36,917 nt of DNA from an uncultured Prevotella sp. (GCA_900555035.1 USJX01000024.1:1-36917); one strand, 5' to 3'; positions 1 to 8,222 are shown, numbered from the stretch's first letter. Translations and numbers: made by a program. Notes: generated by a model not told the origin, from the sequence alone.

Positions 1-1
1 G

Positions 2-88
2 ACCGGCGCCTGCCATCATTTAAGACCCGCTGCGGTCTTCTATGATGACCGCCCTCAGGCACAAAAGGCTGTTCTTTCGATTGCCGGT
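2..88 (-). ncRNA. Structured RNA or leader running off the left edge
   Basis: Nested inverted repeats are visible: 2-7 pairs with 83-88 (ACCGGC/GCCGGT), 8-12 with 56-60 (GCCTG/CAGGC), 14-19 with 42-47 (CATCAT/ATGATG), and 22-27 with 34-39 (AAGACC/GGTCTT). A strong leftward promoter sits directly upstream, so the transcript would begin near position 83 and fold at once. It could be a small RNA, an attenuating leader, or a terminator of a rightward gene lying left of the window. I do not recognise a known RNA family. The pairings are seen; the RNA role is inferred. Confidence 0.35.
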
Positions 89-89
89 G

Positions 90-120
90 CAAAGATACGA
101 AATTTTTAAGGCGAAATCAA
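90..120 (-). promoter_or_regulatory. Leftward Bacteroidota promoter
   Basis: On the minus strand the -7 box TATCTTTG (90-97) follows a TTG (118-120) with a 20-bp spacer. This is a very good match to the Bacteroidota housekeeping promoter. It faces the left edge of the window, so its gene is not included. Confidence 0.65.
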
Positions 121-239
121 GGTTTTACCCCAACTTTGATGAAAATAAGTCTATAAGTAATTGAAATGTAGTCGGTTATAGCGAAAATCGAAGTTTCAAT
201 TTTTGCAGGGCTATTGCAAGTAATATCTCTGAGGGGGGT

Positions 240-395
240 GGTCATTAAGGTCAAGGTCATTAAGGTCATTAAGCACTTTCACACACACATTTCCCCTTTA
301 TAGTATAATATTAAAATATTTTAATATTATACTATATATACACTTTTCGTCCCCCCGAATCCTTAATGACCTTAATGACCTTGACCTTAATGACC
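240..395. repeat. 34-bp perfect inverted repeat around a palindrome
   Basis: Positions 240-273 and 362-395 are perfect reverse complements of each other (34 bp). Both are built from iterations of AAGGTCATT with one AAGGTCA step. The axis of symmetry (317.5) is also the axis of the AT-rich palindrome at 299-336, while the two stretches between arm and palindrome (274-298 and 337-361) do not pair. The whole block could extrude as a cruciform or act as a bidirectional transcription barrier. Confidence 0.9.
299..336. repeat. 38-bp perfect AT palindrome
   Basis: A perfect palindrome made only of A and T except for one G/C pair near each end, centred in the larger inverted repeat. Most of the 155 bases between 121 and 508 that lie outside these repeats show nothing recognisable. 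Confidence 0.9.
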
Positions 396-428
396 TTAAT
401 GACCTATGTTTTTAGCCAAGGTCAACAA

Positions 429-462
429 GGTCACTAAGGTCAAGGTCATTAAGGTCATTAAG
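429..462 (+). repeat. Third copy of the 34-bp repeat
   Basis: Matches the left arm (240-273) at 33 of 34 positions in direct orientation, with one T-to-C change. It ends only nine bases before the truncated dehydrogenase-like start at 472, so it may mark a recombination joint. Confidence 0.85.
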
Positions 463-471
463 GTTTTGAAA

Positions 472-540
472 ATGAACAAAACAGCATTAATTACTGGAGC
501 TGATAAGGGTGCTGATTTCGAAATCTGTAAGTATTTCTGA
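472..540 (+). pseudogene. Remnant of a short-chain dehydrogenase N-terminus
   Basis: An ATG at 472 opens a 22-codon frame reading MNKTALITGADKG followed by ADFEICKYF and a stop at 538. This closely resembles the beginning of classical short-chain dehydrogenase/reductases, where the cofactor-binding motif is TGxxxGxG; here the last glycine of the motif is replaced (GADF instead of GIGF). Nothing downstream in this frame continues the fold. It overlaps the start of the AraC-type gene in another frame. It may be a decayed gene start left beside the repeats, or a short translated leader; the resemblance is from memory of the family. Confidence 0.4.
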
Positions 541-1084
541 TAAACAAACAATTCTTTTAAATACTTTGGTTGAGACAAAGGAAATGATAGCTTCTTCTGA
601 TGCATCTGTCATCGATGCGCAGCTGGAATCGGTTTCAGAGGAAACTGTTGAGCAGGAAATATCTGAGGTTGATTTCGATTCTACAGTAGATTCTGATTCT
701 ACGATTGAATCTGAAGTAGTATCTGTCGTGGAATCTGCTTCTGAGAATTTTTCTGTTCTGAGAAGCCAGCATGCTTTGGATAAGATTACGAAGTTAATAG
801 AGAGTAATTTGGATAATCCATGTTTGGGTGTATGTTTCCTTGCCGAGCAGTTGAACATGAGCCGCAGCTCTTTGTTCCTGAAGGTGAAGGCTCTGCTGGA
901 CACCACGCCTAACGAGATGATCCGCATGGTTCGTCTGAACAAGGCGGTGTCTTTGTTGAAGGATGGCAATCATCGTGTCAACGAGGTTTGCTATATGGTT
1001 GGTTTCAGCAGTCCTAGCTATTTCTCCAAGTGCTTCCAGAAGGAATTTGGCGTGAAGCCGGCTGAATACATCGAATTGCTATAA
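509..1084 (+). CDS. Orphan AraC-type DNA-binding protein with acidic N-terminus
   Basis: Predicted cytoplasmic transcription regulator of 191 residues. Residues about 85-191 form an AraC-type double helix-turn-helix: the first helix pair lies around LAEQLNMSRSSLF and the second around VNEVCYMVGFSSPSYFSKCF, ending in the usual FGVKPAEY. The sequence resembles the DNA-binding end of hybrid two-component regulators that control PULs, but receiver, kinase and sensor parts are absent. Residues 25-80 are acidic and Ser/Thr/Val/Glu-rich, probably disordered. The only in-frame starts are GTG at 509 (preceded by an AAGG-like sequence) or ATG at 584; an in-frame stop at 488 limits the frame. It converges on the GH127 gene. 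Whether it regulates this PUL is unknown; it may be a stand-alone regulator or a decayed fragment. Confidence 0.7.
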   Translation: MLISKSVSISDKQTILLNTLVETKEMIASSDASVIDAQLESVSEETVEQEISEVDFDSTVDSDSTIESEVVSVVESASENFSVLRSQHALDKITKLIESNLDNPCLGVCFLAEQLNMSRSSLFLKVKALLDTTPNEMIRMVRLNKAVSLLKDGNHRVNEVCYMVGFSSPSYFSKCFQKEFGVKPAEYIELL

Positions 1085-1104
1085 TAAAAAATTACTATAA
1101 TAAA
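1079..1104 (+). repeat. Echo of the AraC gene's 3' end
   Basis: CTATAATAAA at 1079-1088 contains the stop codon of the AraC-type gene and recurs perfectly at 1095-1104, a 16-bp shift. It is short and AT-rich, so chance is possible, but other genes in the window show the same arrangement. Confidence 0.5.
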
Positions 1105-1156
1105 GAAGAATTCAAACAATCCTGCAAAATGCAGCAGGGTTGCTGGAATTCTCTTT
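1102..1156. terminator. Bidirectional terminator between convergent genes
   Basis: GAATTC at 1108-1113 and 1146-1151, extended by purine/pyrimidine pairs, encloses a second hairpin CCTGC/GCAGG (1121-1125/1134-1138). T-rich sequence follows on both strands. It lies between the end of the AraC-type gene and the end of the GH127 gene. Confidence 0.55.
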
Positions 1157-1176
1157 CTTGTTATTTGCGCTTTTTA

Positions 1177-3651
1177 TTATTTCACACTCCATTCAAACAA
1201 ACCGCAGGAATGGGTTTCTGGCTGCTTCAACTCAAGCTTCACCGCCTTGGTCTTCACTGGGTCGAAATTTACCATGCAGGCTACCCCCTTCTTGCAAGGA
1301 TAGGCATCGGCACCCTTCACCTCCTGCCAGTTGCCGGAAGCATCCTGGTAGTAAAGTTTCCAACTGTCTGGTACCTTGCAACCGCCCCATGGCTGGTCAT
1401 CATACCAATATACGGTGCAGCTCTTTACCTCCTTTGCCTCTGGGAAGGTGTAGGTAATCCACTCTGTGGTGTTCTTCTTTGGCCACCAGTGAATGTATGG
1501 AATGGAACGGTCGTTTTCATCGGCTGGAACCAAACCGTCTGTAATGCTGCTCTTGGCAGGAACAGGAGATGAGAATTCTACCTTAGCCTGCGATGCGAGA
1601 GTGGCTGGTGCCCAAGGCTTGGCGGCCTTCACATCCTGTGGCAACCAAACCTTCATGTTGCCGTTGCCACGATGAGCCCATGCGAAATATGGAATCAGGG
1701 TCAGCGTATGGTCCTGGGTGGTGAGTCTGCCAGTCTTGTCGTAGGCGAGTGTCTGCACTGGGTTTGTCAAAGTCTCCAGGTACAGGCCCTTATACTGCTC
1801 CAGGGTGTTCTTATACTTATCTGCAATGAAACCATCGTAGGAAATCTTGCCCTCCTTGAAGGTTGGCTCTCGGTTCTCCAGGATGTTCATGAGGTCAAAG
1901 CCCTTGTTGTCTGGCCATTCTGCGCAGTAAACCAGCGGACCACGCTCGATGCTGATGCAGCCACGGTCTGCCTCCACCTTGTTGTTGGCACGTACGGTGC
2001 GAACCTCCATGTCGAAATGCACGCGAACCACATCGCCCTTCTTCCACTTGCGGTTGATGGTGTAATAACCATCCTCTGTAACCTGAGCCTCCACCTTCTT
2101 GCCGTTCACGGTGATGGTGTAGCTCAATCGCTTGTCGTCGCTATAATAGTAAAGGTCTGATGGCACTGGCTGACCCTTCACCCAGCCCGGGATGCGGATC
2201 TTCATGCCGAATTGACCAGCCTTGTTTTCGTCCACCTTGATGGCGATGTCGCCGTCCCAAGGATATTGGGTGTCCTGACTCAAAGCCACCTTCTTGCCAG
2301 CTACCTTCAGAGAAGAAGAGTTGCTGAGGAAGAGGTTCACATACACGTTCTTGTTCTTCACCGCATACACATAACCTGGCAATGATGGCAGGAAGCGGCA
2401 GATGTTGCTAGGGCAGCAGGCGCAGCCAAACCATGCCTGGCGCTGGTGCTGACCCATACTCTCCAGTGGGTTAGGGTAGAAGAAACCGCCGCCATCGAGG
2501 CTCACACCACTGATGAGACCGTTGTAAAGGCTACGCTCCAATACGTCGTAATACTTGCTCTCGCCATGGAGCAGGAAGAGACGATAGTTTACATATACGT
2601 TGCCGATGGCTGCACAGGTTTCGCAATAAGCGCTCATGTTTGGCAACTCATAGTTCTTGCCGAAAGCCTCGCCGTTGCTGGTAGCACCAATACCACCGGT
2701 GATGTAGAATTTCTTGCCCACAATATTGTCCCAGATGCGGTCGATGGCGTGGATATAGGCAGTGTCGCCGGTGAGGGCGGCTACATCGGCCATTCCCGCA
2801 TACATATAGGTGGCACGCACGGCGTGGCCCACAGCCTCGTCCTGCTGCAATACTGGCTTGTGGCTCTGTGAGTATTCTGTCTTGATCTTTGTCTTTCCAC
2901 GATAGTCGAGGAAGAATTTCGCCTCATCGAGATATTTCTTGTTTCCCGTGGCGAGATAGAGCTTGCAGAGTGCCATTTCGGCAATCTGATGGCCAGGAAC
3001 CACGCATGCCTGTCCTGGGTTAGGACCCACCTCTCGAACCACGCAGTCGGCGTAGCGGATGGCGATGTCGAGGAACTTTCGGCTGCCTGTAGCTTGCCAG
3101 TGAGCTACGGCACCTTCTACCATGTGGCCCAGATTATATAATTCATGGCTCAAATCTTCCTCCATGCTCCATCGCTTGTTGCCTGCCCAGAAGTGAGGAT
3201 GCTTCGGGTTCTGCGTACGGGCTGTGTAGAGGTAGCCATCTGCTTCCTGAGCAGGAGCTATGATATCGAGCACGCTGTCGATGTAAGCCTTCAGCTTCTT
3301 GTCTGGGTAAGTTTGCAGCACGTAGCTTGCACCCTCGATGGTCTTGTAAGGGTCTGTATCATCGAAGCTCAATGGCATCAGTTTACCTACGTCATATTTG
3401 TCGCTTGGATGCGCTGCACGCTCAAAGTTCTTGTATCTTCCCTCCGATTCGCATTTGCTGAAAGCCAATGGGATGGTCACTTTACGGGAGGTTTCGATGC
3501 GCTGCCCCCAGAAAGTATTGTTCCATACTTTTACCGATGTAAAGGGCACGGGGGTGATAGGATACCCCACCGAGCCTTGTTTCGCCTTTTGTGCCGAGGC
3601 TGGCATCAGTGCCAATGCTGCCAGGGCAGATGTAATTAAAATCTTTTTCAT
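1177..3651 (-). CDS. GH127-family beta-L-arabinofuranosidase, secreted
   Basis: Predicted retaining glycosidase of 824 residues that releases L-arabinose from non-reducing beta-L-arabinofuranosides, probably in the periplasm (signal peptide at 1-20, ending ASAQ). In HypBA1, the founding GH127 enzyme, zinc is held by one Glu and three Cys, one Cys being the nucleophile and a second Glu the acid/base. The same set is visible: E328 (NGEAFG), E344 and C346 (YCETC), C412 and C413 (CACCPSNICR), with the 16-residue E-to-E spacing of HypBA1. After the (alpha/alpha)6 barrel come beta-sandwich regions, and residues about 700-824 form an extra C-terminal module rich in Trp and Tyr, perhaps carbohydrate-binding. 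Last gene of the GH97-GH43-GH127 operon, 50 bp after GH43. GH127 also contains other specificities, so the exact linkage is inferred. Confidence 0.88.
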   Translation of the reverse strand: MKKILITSALAALALMPASAQKAKQGSVGYPITPVPFTSVKVWNNTFWGQRIETSRKVTIPLAFSKCESEGRYKNFERAAHPSDKYDVGKLMPLSFDDTDPYKTIEGASYVLQTYPDKKLKAYIDSVLDIIAPAQEADGYLYTARTQNPKHPHFWAGNKRWSMEEDLSHELYNLGHMVEGAVAHWQATGSRKFLDIAIRYADCVVREVGPNPGQACVVPGHQIAEMALCKLYLATGNKKYLDEAKFFLDYRGKTKIKTEYSQSHKPVLQQDEAVGHAVRATYMYAGMADVAALTGDTAYIHAIDRIWDNIVGKKFYITGGIGATSNGEAFGKNYELPNMSAYCETCAAIGNVYVNYRLFLLHGESKYYDVLERSLYNGLISGVSLDGGGFFYPNPLESMGQHQRQAWFGCACCPSNICRFLPSLPGYVYAVKNKNVYVNLFLSNSSSLKVAGKKVALSQDTQYPWDGDIAIKVDENKAGQFGMKIRIPGWVKGQPVPSDLYYYSDDKRLSYTITVNGKKVEAQVTEDGYYTINRKWKKGDVVRVHFDMEVRTVRANNKVEADRGCISIERGPLVYCAEWPDNKGFDLMNILENREPTFKEGKISYDGFIADKYKNTLEQYKGLYLETLTNPVQTLAYDKTGRLTTQDHTLTLIPYFAWAHRGNGNMKVWLPQDVKAAKPWAPATLASQAKVEFSSPVPAKSSITDGLVPADENDRSIPYIHWWPKKNTTEWITYTFPEAKEVKSCTVYWYDDQPWGGCKVPDSWKLYYQDASGNWQEVKGADAYPCKKGVACMVNFDPVKTKAVKLELKQPETHSCGLFEWSVK

Positions 3652-3678
3652 GTATTGTTAATTATTTTGTTTGTTTGC

Positions 3679-3707
3679 TTATTTTATCTGTTTTGTTTAT
3701 TTTATCT
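3679..3707 (-). repeat. Echo of the GH43 gene's 3' end
   Basis: AGATAAAATAA on the minus strand (3697-3707) carries the GH43 stop codon and recurs perfectly 18 bp downstream (3679-3689). Confidence 0.5.
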
Positions 3708-6161
3708 ATTGTAAGGGATGTATTCATCCCAAAGCTTTAGCGAGTGCAGATAGCCTGAGAATGGCCAGTTTTCCTCGGCATTCTTGCCCAGCGTGATGTA
3801 GCGGGATGGCTTCACAAGCAGCTGGATATCCTTCTGGCTGATGAGCTTGTCGTTGATATAAACGCTTTCTATTCTGCCGTCGAAGCAGATATATATGTGC
3901 TGCCATTTGTCCTGCAGACTCTTCATCTCCTTGTAACCGGCGTCCTCATACCATCCGTAATGGTTTATTACGCCGCAGCGAGGTTCGGTGCCGTTCACTA
4001 GCATCAGTTTCTCCAGTTCGTTGTGCGAAGAGGTGAAATCGGCTACGCACTCGTTCTCGGCAATCTCCGGGTTCAGAACCCATGCCTCGATGGTGTAAGG
4101 AGCGTTGTCGCGGAGGGTTGCAGGCAACATGAAGTTGCTTCTGTAACTCTGCTCGCCCGTGAATTCGAAGGCTTTCTTGCCTTTTATCTCCTGAATCACG
4201 GCAGGCATTCCCTGGGTCTCGAACTCGCCCTTCAGGTGCACGTCGAGCCAGTGGCCGTTCTTGATGAAAGGCACGGTGTCTGCCACATTGTAGTAATCGG
4301 CATTGATATCTACCACCAGTCCGCGGCTGTTCTTGTCGGCCACTTCCTCTCGCACAATGTTGCTCTGCGCATCGAAAGCCTTTTCTGCTACTTCCTGCTG
4401 CCAGTTGTAATAACGTAGATTGGTGAGGGTAAATTGTTTTTCGCCTGCCACAATCTCCAGTTTTCCTTCCGAAAGTTTCAGACGGCTGTCGGTTTCGTCT
4501 ATCTGATGCCATTTTCCGTTGTCGAAAGCCTGTGCGGTGAGCGTGTGCTTGCGGCTCTTGCCCAACTGCGGATGGTTCATCACGAGCATGGCGCCTGGCT
4601 GCAGGGTGATGGCGTCTTTCGGGGTGATGGCGTCTTTCGAGCCGGCAACCTGTTCTCTGAGCGCCGTGCCCTGGGTGAGCAGCAGTTTGCCACCGAGCAT
4701 ACCCTCGTTGTTATTCCAGGCAGTGCCGTCGAAATCGGCTGCGGTGAGACCCAGCCACTGCTGTGGGGATGAATCTTCTACGCTGCCATACACCTTGATG
4801 TTCCAGATGGCTCCGCCGAAACCGTTCTTCTGTCCGCCGGTATAGGTGAGGCGGATGTATTGTGCCTTGGCGTTTCCGAAATCCACCATCGGCGAACCTG
4901 CCAGGCGGTTCTGTCGCTTATCGGAGAAGGTTTGCCAGTGCTTGCCATCATTGGATGTTTCGATAATGTACTGATAGAACTGGGTTCCGTATTCGAATTG
5001 GGTCCAGATGCTCTTGATGCTCTGTTTCTTGCCCAGGTCGAGCTGAATCCAGGCTGGTCCGGTGGTACGGGGGCGCCAGAGTGTGCCGTTGTTGTCATCC
5101 ACCGCATATTCAGGACGGAAATCGTTGTCGTAATACGAAGAGGCGCTTACCTTGGCTCCGAAGGCGAGGTTCTTGGTAACCTTCATTTCTGGCTTGAGGT
5201 TGATGCCTTCGTGGGTTGGAATTACTTCCTTGATGGTTCCGTCGGCGTTGAATTCCAACTTGTCTATTGCCACCTGTCGGTGGAAGCCACGGTTGGAATG
5301 CGGGTTGTCGTGGCGATGATAAACGATGTAGTAGTTGTCGCCTTCCTTCAGTACACTGTTGTGACCAGGTCCGTGCACGGTGCCGTCGGCATTGGTCTTG
5401 AGGATGGTGCCGTGGTAGGTGTAGGGACCCATCGGATGCTGGGCTGTGGCGTAATCCACGCGGTAGCTGGCATCCTCGCAGTGTTCGCAGGAGTAGAGGA
5501 AATAGTAGATGCCGTTGCGCTTGAAGACGAAAGGAGCCTCGAAGAAGTGTTTCACTTCGGTGTTCTCGATGAGTTTGGTTTCGCTGAACGATTTCATATC
5601 AGGATTCAGTTTGCCTGCTCCGCAGCCGAAGCCTGGATAAATGCCCCAGGTGCCCCAATACATATATACTGAGCCGTCGTCATCTCGGAAGGTCTGACCA
5701 TCGAGGGTGATGGCGTTCTTGACGAATCTATCTGGTACGAGCACTGCCTCGCTTTCGCCCAGCACGTTTTTCCAGGGACCTCGTGGTGTGTCGCCCACGC
5801 CCAGATGCAGCTTGCAAGGCTGGCAGTAGAGGTAGTAGTATTTGCCATCGGCTTCGTTCTTCATTACATCGGGTGCCCAGATCCAGTGACTATCGGGCCA
5901 GTTCATCGGCATCAGGGTCCAGTTCTTGAAGTCTTTGCTGCACCAGAGCTGTGCGGGTCCGAATCCAGCACCGCTTCCGTCGGTGGTTGCATATATATAA
6001 TAGGTGTCACCGAATTTCTTGATGGTAGGGTCGGCAAAGTAGCCTGGCAGGATAGGGTTGCCGGCACCTGGGGTATTATAGGCAGCAGTCTGGGCAACCC
6101 CCATCTGAGGTGCTGCCGCTGCTGCCGTTACGAATAGCGTTACAATTATATTCTTGTTCAT
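3702..6161 (-). CDS. GH43 arabinosidase with F5/8C and LamG-like domains
   Basis: Predicted inverting glycosidase of 819 residues, of the alpha-L-arabinofuranosidase/arabinanase/xylosidase family, secreted to periplasm or surface (signal peptide about 1-24). The five-bladed propeller spans about 35-325 with the expected triad: base D44 in YFADPT, pKa-modulating D154 in TLDGQTF, and acid E208 in HFFEAPF. A discoidin/F5-8C (CBM32-like) domain follows at about 330-470 (from KNLAFGAKVSASSYYD to WNIKVYGS), then a linker region, then a concanavalin/LamG-like domain at about 640-815. A six-residue tandem duplication lies near residue 510. Middle gene of the leftward operon, 51 bp after GH97. Context favours removal of alpha-L-arabinofuranose; sequence alone does not separate it from beta-xylosidase or galactosidase activity. 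Confidence 0.85.
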   Translation of the reverse strand: MNKNIIVTLFVTAAAAAPQMGVAQTAAYNTPGAGNPILPGYFADPTIKKFGDTYYIYATTDGSGAGFGPAQLWCSKDFKNWTLMPMNWPDSHWIWAPDVMKNEADGKYYYLYCQPCKLHLGVGDTPRGPWKNVLGESEAVLVPDRFVKNAITLDGQTFRDDDGSVYMYWGTWGIYPGFGCGAGKLNPDMKSFSETKLIENTEVKHFFEAPFVFKRNGIYYFLYSCEHCEDASYRVDYATAQHPMGPYTYHGTILKTNADGTVHGPGHNSVLKEGDNYYIVYHRHDNPHSNRGFHRQVAIDKLEFNADGTIKEVIPTHEGINLKPEMKVTKNLAFGAKVSASSYYDNDFRPEYAVDDNNGTLWRPRTTGPAWIQLDLGKKQSIKSIWTQFEYGTQFYQYIIETSNDGKHWQTFSDKRQNRLAGSPMVDFGNAKAQYIRLTYTGGQKNGFGGAIWNIKVYGSVEDSSPQQWLGLTAADFDGTAWNNNEGMLGGKLLLTQGTALREQVAGSKDAITPKDAITLQPGAMLVMNHPQLGKSRKHTLTAQAFDNGKWHQIDETDSRLKLSEGKLEIVAGEKQFTLTNLRYYNWQQEVAEKAFDAQSNIVREEVADKNSRGLVVDINADYYNVADTVPFIKNGHWLDVHLKGEFETQGMPAVIQEIKGKKAFEFTGEQSYRSNFMLPATLRDNAPYTIEAWVLNPEIAENECVADFTSSHNELEKLMLVNGTEPRCGVINHYGWYEDAGYKEMKSLQDKWQHIYICFDGRIESVYINDKLISQKDIQLLVKPSRYITLGKNAEENWPFSGYLHSLKLWDEYIPYNR
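4604..4639 (-). repeat. Perfect 18-bp tandem duplication inside GH43
   Basis: The 18 bases at 4604-4621 are repeated without change at 4622-4639, giving two copies of the hexapeptide block KDAIT plus one residue in the linker after the F5/8C domain. The reading frame is kept. Confidence 0.9.
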
Positions 6162-6179
6162 ATCTGATGAATTAAGTTT

Positions 6180-6240
6180 TTATTTTCTGATGAGCTTGAT
6201 GATGAAAGTTTTTTACTTTCTGAAGAGCTTGATGACGAAA
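6180..6240 (-). repeat. 33-bp in-frame echo of the GH97 3' end
   Basis: Plus-strand 6180-6207 and 6213-6240 match at 25 of 28 positions with a 33-bp shift. The upstream copy encodes the GH97 C-terminus GFVIKLFRK plus stop; directly after that stop and in the same frame comes KTFIIKLIRK and a second stop. It looks like a tandem duplication of the last eleven codons that moved the stop upstream, or a read-through extension. Confidence 0.85.
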
Positions 6241-8222
6241 CCGCCACCTGAGGCTAGATGGATATCTAACTTGGATTTCCGGTTGATTACCGTTTTTTCT
6301 ATCTTGTAATCCTCTGCATCGTGGTTGGCATTGATGCCGTCTTTCAGCACCACGGCATCGTAATCGCCATCTGGCAGGAAATCAAAGCTCAGGGTCAGCG
6401 TGCGCTCATCCCAGTTGGTCTGTCCGCCCAGGTACCAGTCGTTGCCCTTTTGACGGGCTGTGACGATGTACTTGCCCATTTCGCCTTGCGGTACGATGGT
6501 CTGGTCGAAGACCACTGGCAGCTGTGCGATGTATCGGGTGTATGGCTCGTCGGCCTCATAGTTGGTTGGACTGTCGGCGAGCATGGTGAACGGACTGTCC
6601 TGTACGAGGTAGCAGGCAGCCTGATGGCAGCGGGTTCCCATCGAAACCGGTTTGGTGTAGATGGCTCTCCAGTCTTCTCGGGTTCCGTTTCTCATGGCTC
6701 CCGGTGTGAAATCCACCTGTCCTGCCATCATTCGGATATACGGGAAGGTGACGTCGTAGAGCGGCATGTTGTTCTTCAGCTCCGTCCATCGGCACTCTTC
6801 CATACCGAAAACACTCTCGTAGTTCAGAATATTGGGGTAGGTACGGTTCAGACCCACTGGCTTGTAGAGGCCGTGCAGGTCGAGAATGAGATGATGCTTG
6901 GCGGTGCAGGCAGCCAGGCGCTCTATCATTTCCACGGCAGTCTGGTCGTCGCGGTCCATGAAATCCACTTTAAATCCTTTGATGCCCATGTCGGCATAGG
7001 TCTTGCAGATGGTTTCCAGGTTCTCGTCCATCACGTTGAACACTGCCCAGAGTACGATGCCTACGCCTTTTTGACGGGCGTATTCGATGAGCTTAGGCAA
7101 CTGGATTTCGTCTATCGGTTTCAGGATGCTTCCTTCTCTTGAGTTGTACCATCCCTCGTCGAGCACGATGTATTCCAATCCGTAGTTATGGGCGAAATCT
7201 ATATAGTATCTGTAGGTTTCGTAGTTGATGCCCGCCTTGAAATCCACTCCTTTCAGATTCCAGTCGTTCCACCAGTCCCAAGCCACCTTGCCCGGTTTGA
7301 CCCACGATGTGTCGCCTATCTTGTTGGGTGCAGCCAGTGCATATACCAGGTTGTTGGTAGGCATCTGGGTGTCGTGCTCCGTGATGGCGAAGATGCGCCA
7401 TGGGTAGCTACGCTTGCCGTTGGAGGTGGCGATGTATTCCTGGGTGGTCTTCACATGGCTCATGTGTCGCCAAGGATAGTAAGCCATCTCCTTGGGATAA
7501 GGGGCGAAGACGGATCTCAGGGTTCCGTTCTGCTGGTCCTGGTGGGTGCTGTTGGCCTGTACCCACATGCCCGGATAGCTCTGCAGGTCGCTCTCCATGA
7601 GGGTTACCTTAGCCTGACGGCAGTCGATGGTGGCTGGCAGGAAAGCCAGTTCCTGTCGGGCGGTGTCGAGCAGCGTCTCGTGGTAGATGTTCTGGAAAGC
7701 CATGGCAAAGGGCTTTTCGGGAGTCGTGGTGTAGGACAGCCAGGCCTTCTTGTCCTTACCGAACTGGTAGGCGGCGGTTTCATTCAGGATGATGGTCTTG
7801 CCTTTTCGCTGGGTGTAGAAGCGGTAGGCAACACCCTCGTCGTAGGCTCTGAGGATGATGCCGAATCCGTTTTTCAGCATCACGTTCAGTTCCTGATATT
7901 GGGTGCTGAACGATGGCTGGCGATAGAAGGGAGCACTGATGGTTTCCTTGTGGCGGGTGAGCTTGTGGCTCTTCACCTTGGGATTCTTTCCGATTTCCTT
8001 TCCATCCTGCAGTTTCAATCCTATCTCCGATTTCTTCAGGAGTTGTGTTCCGTTCAGATTGAACAGAATCGAGAGATTCTTGTCTGTGTTCAGTTCTGCC
8101 GTGATTTTTCCATCGGGTGATTTCACCTGATAACTCTGTGCGGCTGCTGGTGTCGCCATATATAATAAGGTGGCGAAAGCCAGGATTTTTGGGCTTAATG
8201 CCATGATGTCTTTGTTAGCCAT
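6213..8222 (-). CDS. GH97 glycosidase, likely alpha-galactosidase type
   Basis: Predicted 669-residue periplasmic glycosidase with signal peptide (about 1-29, ATPAAAQS). It has the GH97 layout: N-terminal beta-sandwich (YQVKSPDGKI to about 300), TIM barrel from about 310 (KVAWDWWNDW) to 570, and C-terminal beta domain. From memory, retaining GH97 alpha-galactosidases such as BT1871 use an Asp nucleophile and a Glu acid/base 55 residues apart; here D420 in GFKVDFMDRDDQ and E475 in FGMEEC have that same spacing, which favours the retaining group over the inverting SusB alpha-glucosidase group. The start is placed at 8222 because 62 upstream in-frame codons lack signal character and cover the promoter; ATG at 8204 is an alternative. 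First gene of the leftward operon. Confidence 0.87.
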   Translation of the reverse strand: MANKDIMALSPKILAFATLLYMATPAAAQSYQVKSPDGKITAELNTDKNLSILFNLNGTQLLKKSEIGLKLQDGKEIGKNPKVKSHKLTRHKETISAPFYRQPSFSTQYQELNVMLKNGFGIILRAYDEGVAYRFYTQRKGKTIILNETAAYQFGKDKKAWLSYTTTPEKPFAMAFQNIYHETLLDTARQELAFLPATIDCRQAKVTLMESDLQSYPGMWVQANSTHQDQQNGTLRSVFAPYPKEMAYYPWRHMSHVKTTQEYIATSNGKRSYPWRIFAITEHDTQMPTNNLVYALAAPNKIGDTSWVKPGKVAWDWWNDWNLKGVDFKAGINYETYRYYIDFAHNYGLEYIVLDEGWYNSREGSILKPIDEIQLPKLIEYARQKGVGIVLWAVFNVMDENLETICKTYADMGIKGFKVDFMDRDDQTAVEMIERLAACTAKHHLILDLHGLYKPVGLNRTYPNILNYESVFGMEECRWTELKNNMPLYDVTFPYIRMMAGQVDFTPGAMRNGTREDWRAIYTKPVSMGTRCHQAACYLVQDSPFTMLADSPTNYEADEPYTRYIAQLPVVFDQTIVPQGEMGKYIVTARQKGNDWYLGGQTNWDERTLTLSFDFLPDGDYDAVVLKDGINANHDAEDYKIEKTVINRKSKLDIHLASGGGFVIKLFRK

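Noticed and set aside
240..462. CRISPR-like array
   Set aside because: Copies are in both orientations, spacers differ in length, and one spacer is itself a palindrome; no cas genes are present.
396..605. Small leftward open frame over the AAGGTCATT repeats
   Set aside because: Its repetitive TLMTLMTL-type sequence is just translated repeat DNA.
509..1084. AraC-type gene as the certain regulator of the PUL
   Set aside because: Nothing in the sequence links it to the operator; the TPR-HTH gene carries the operator itself and is the better candidate.
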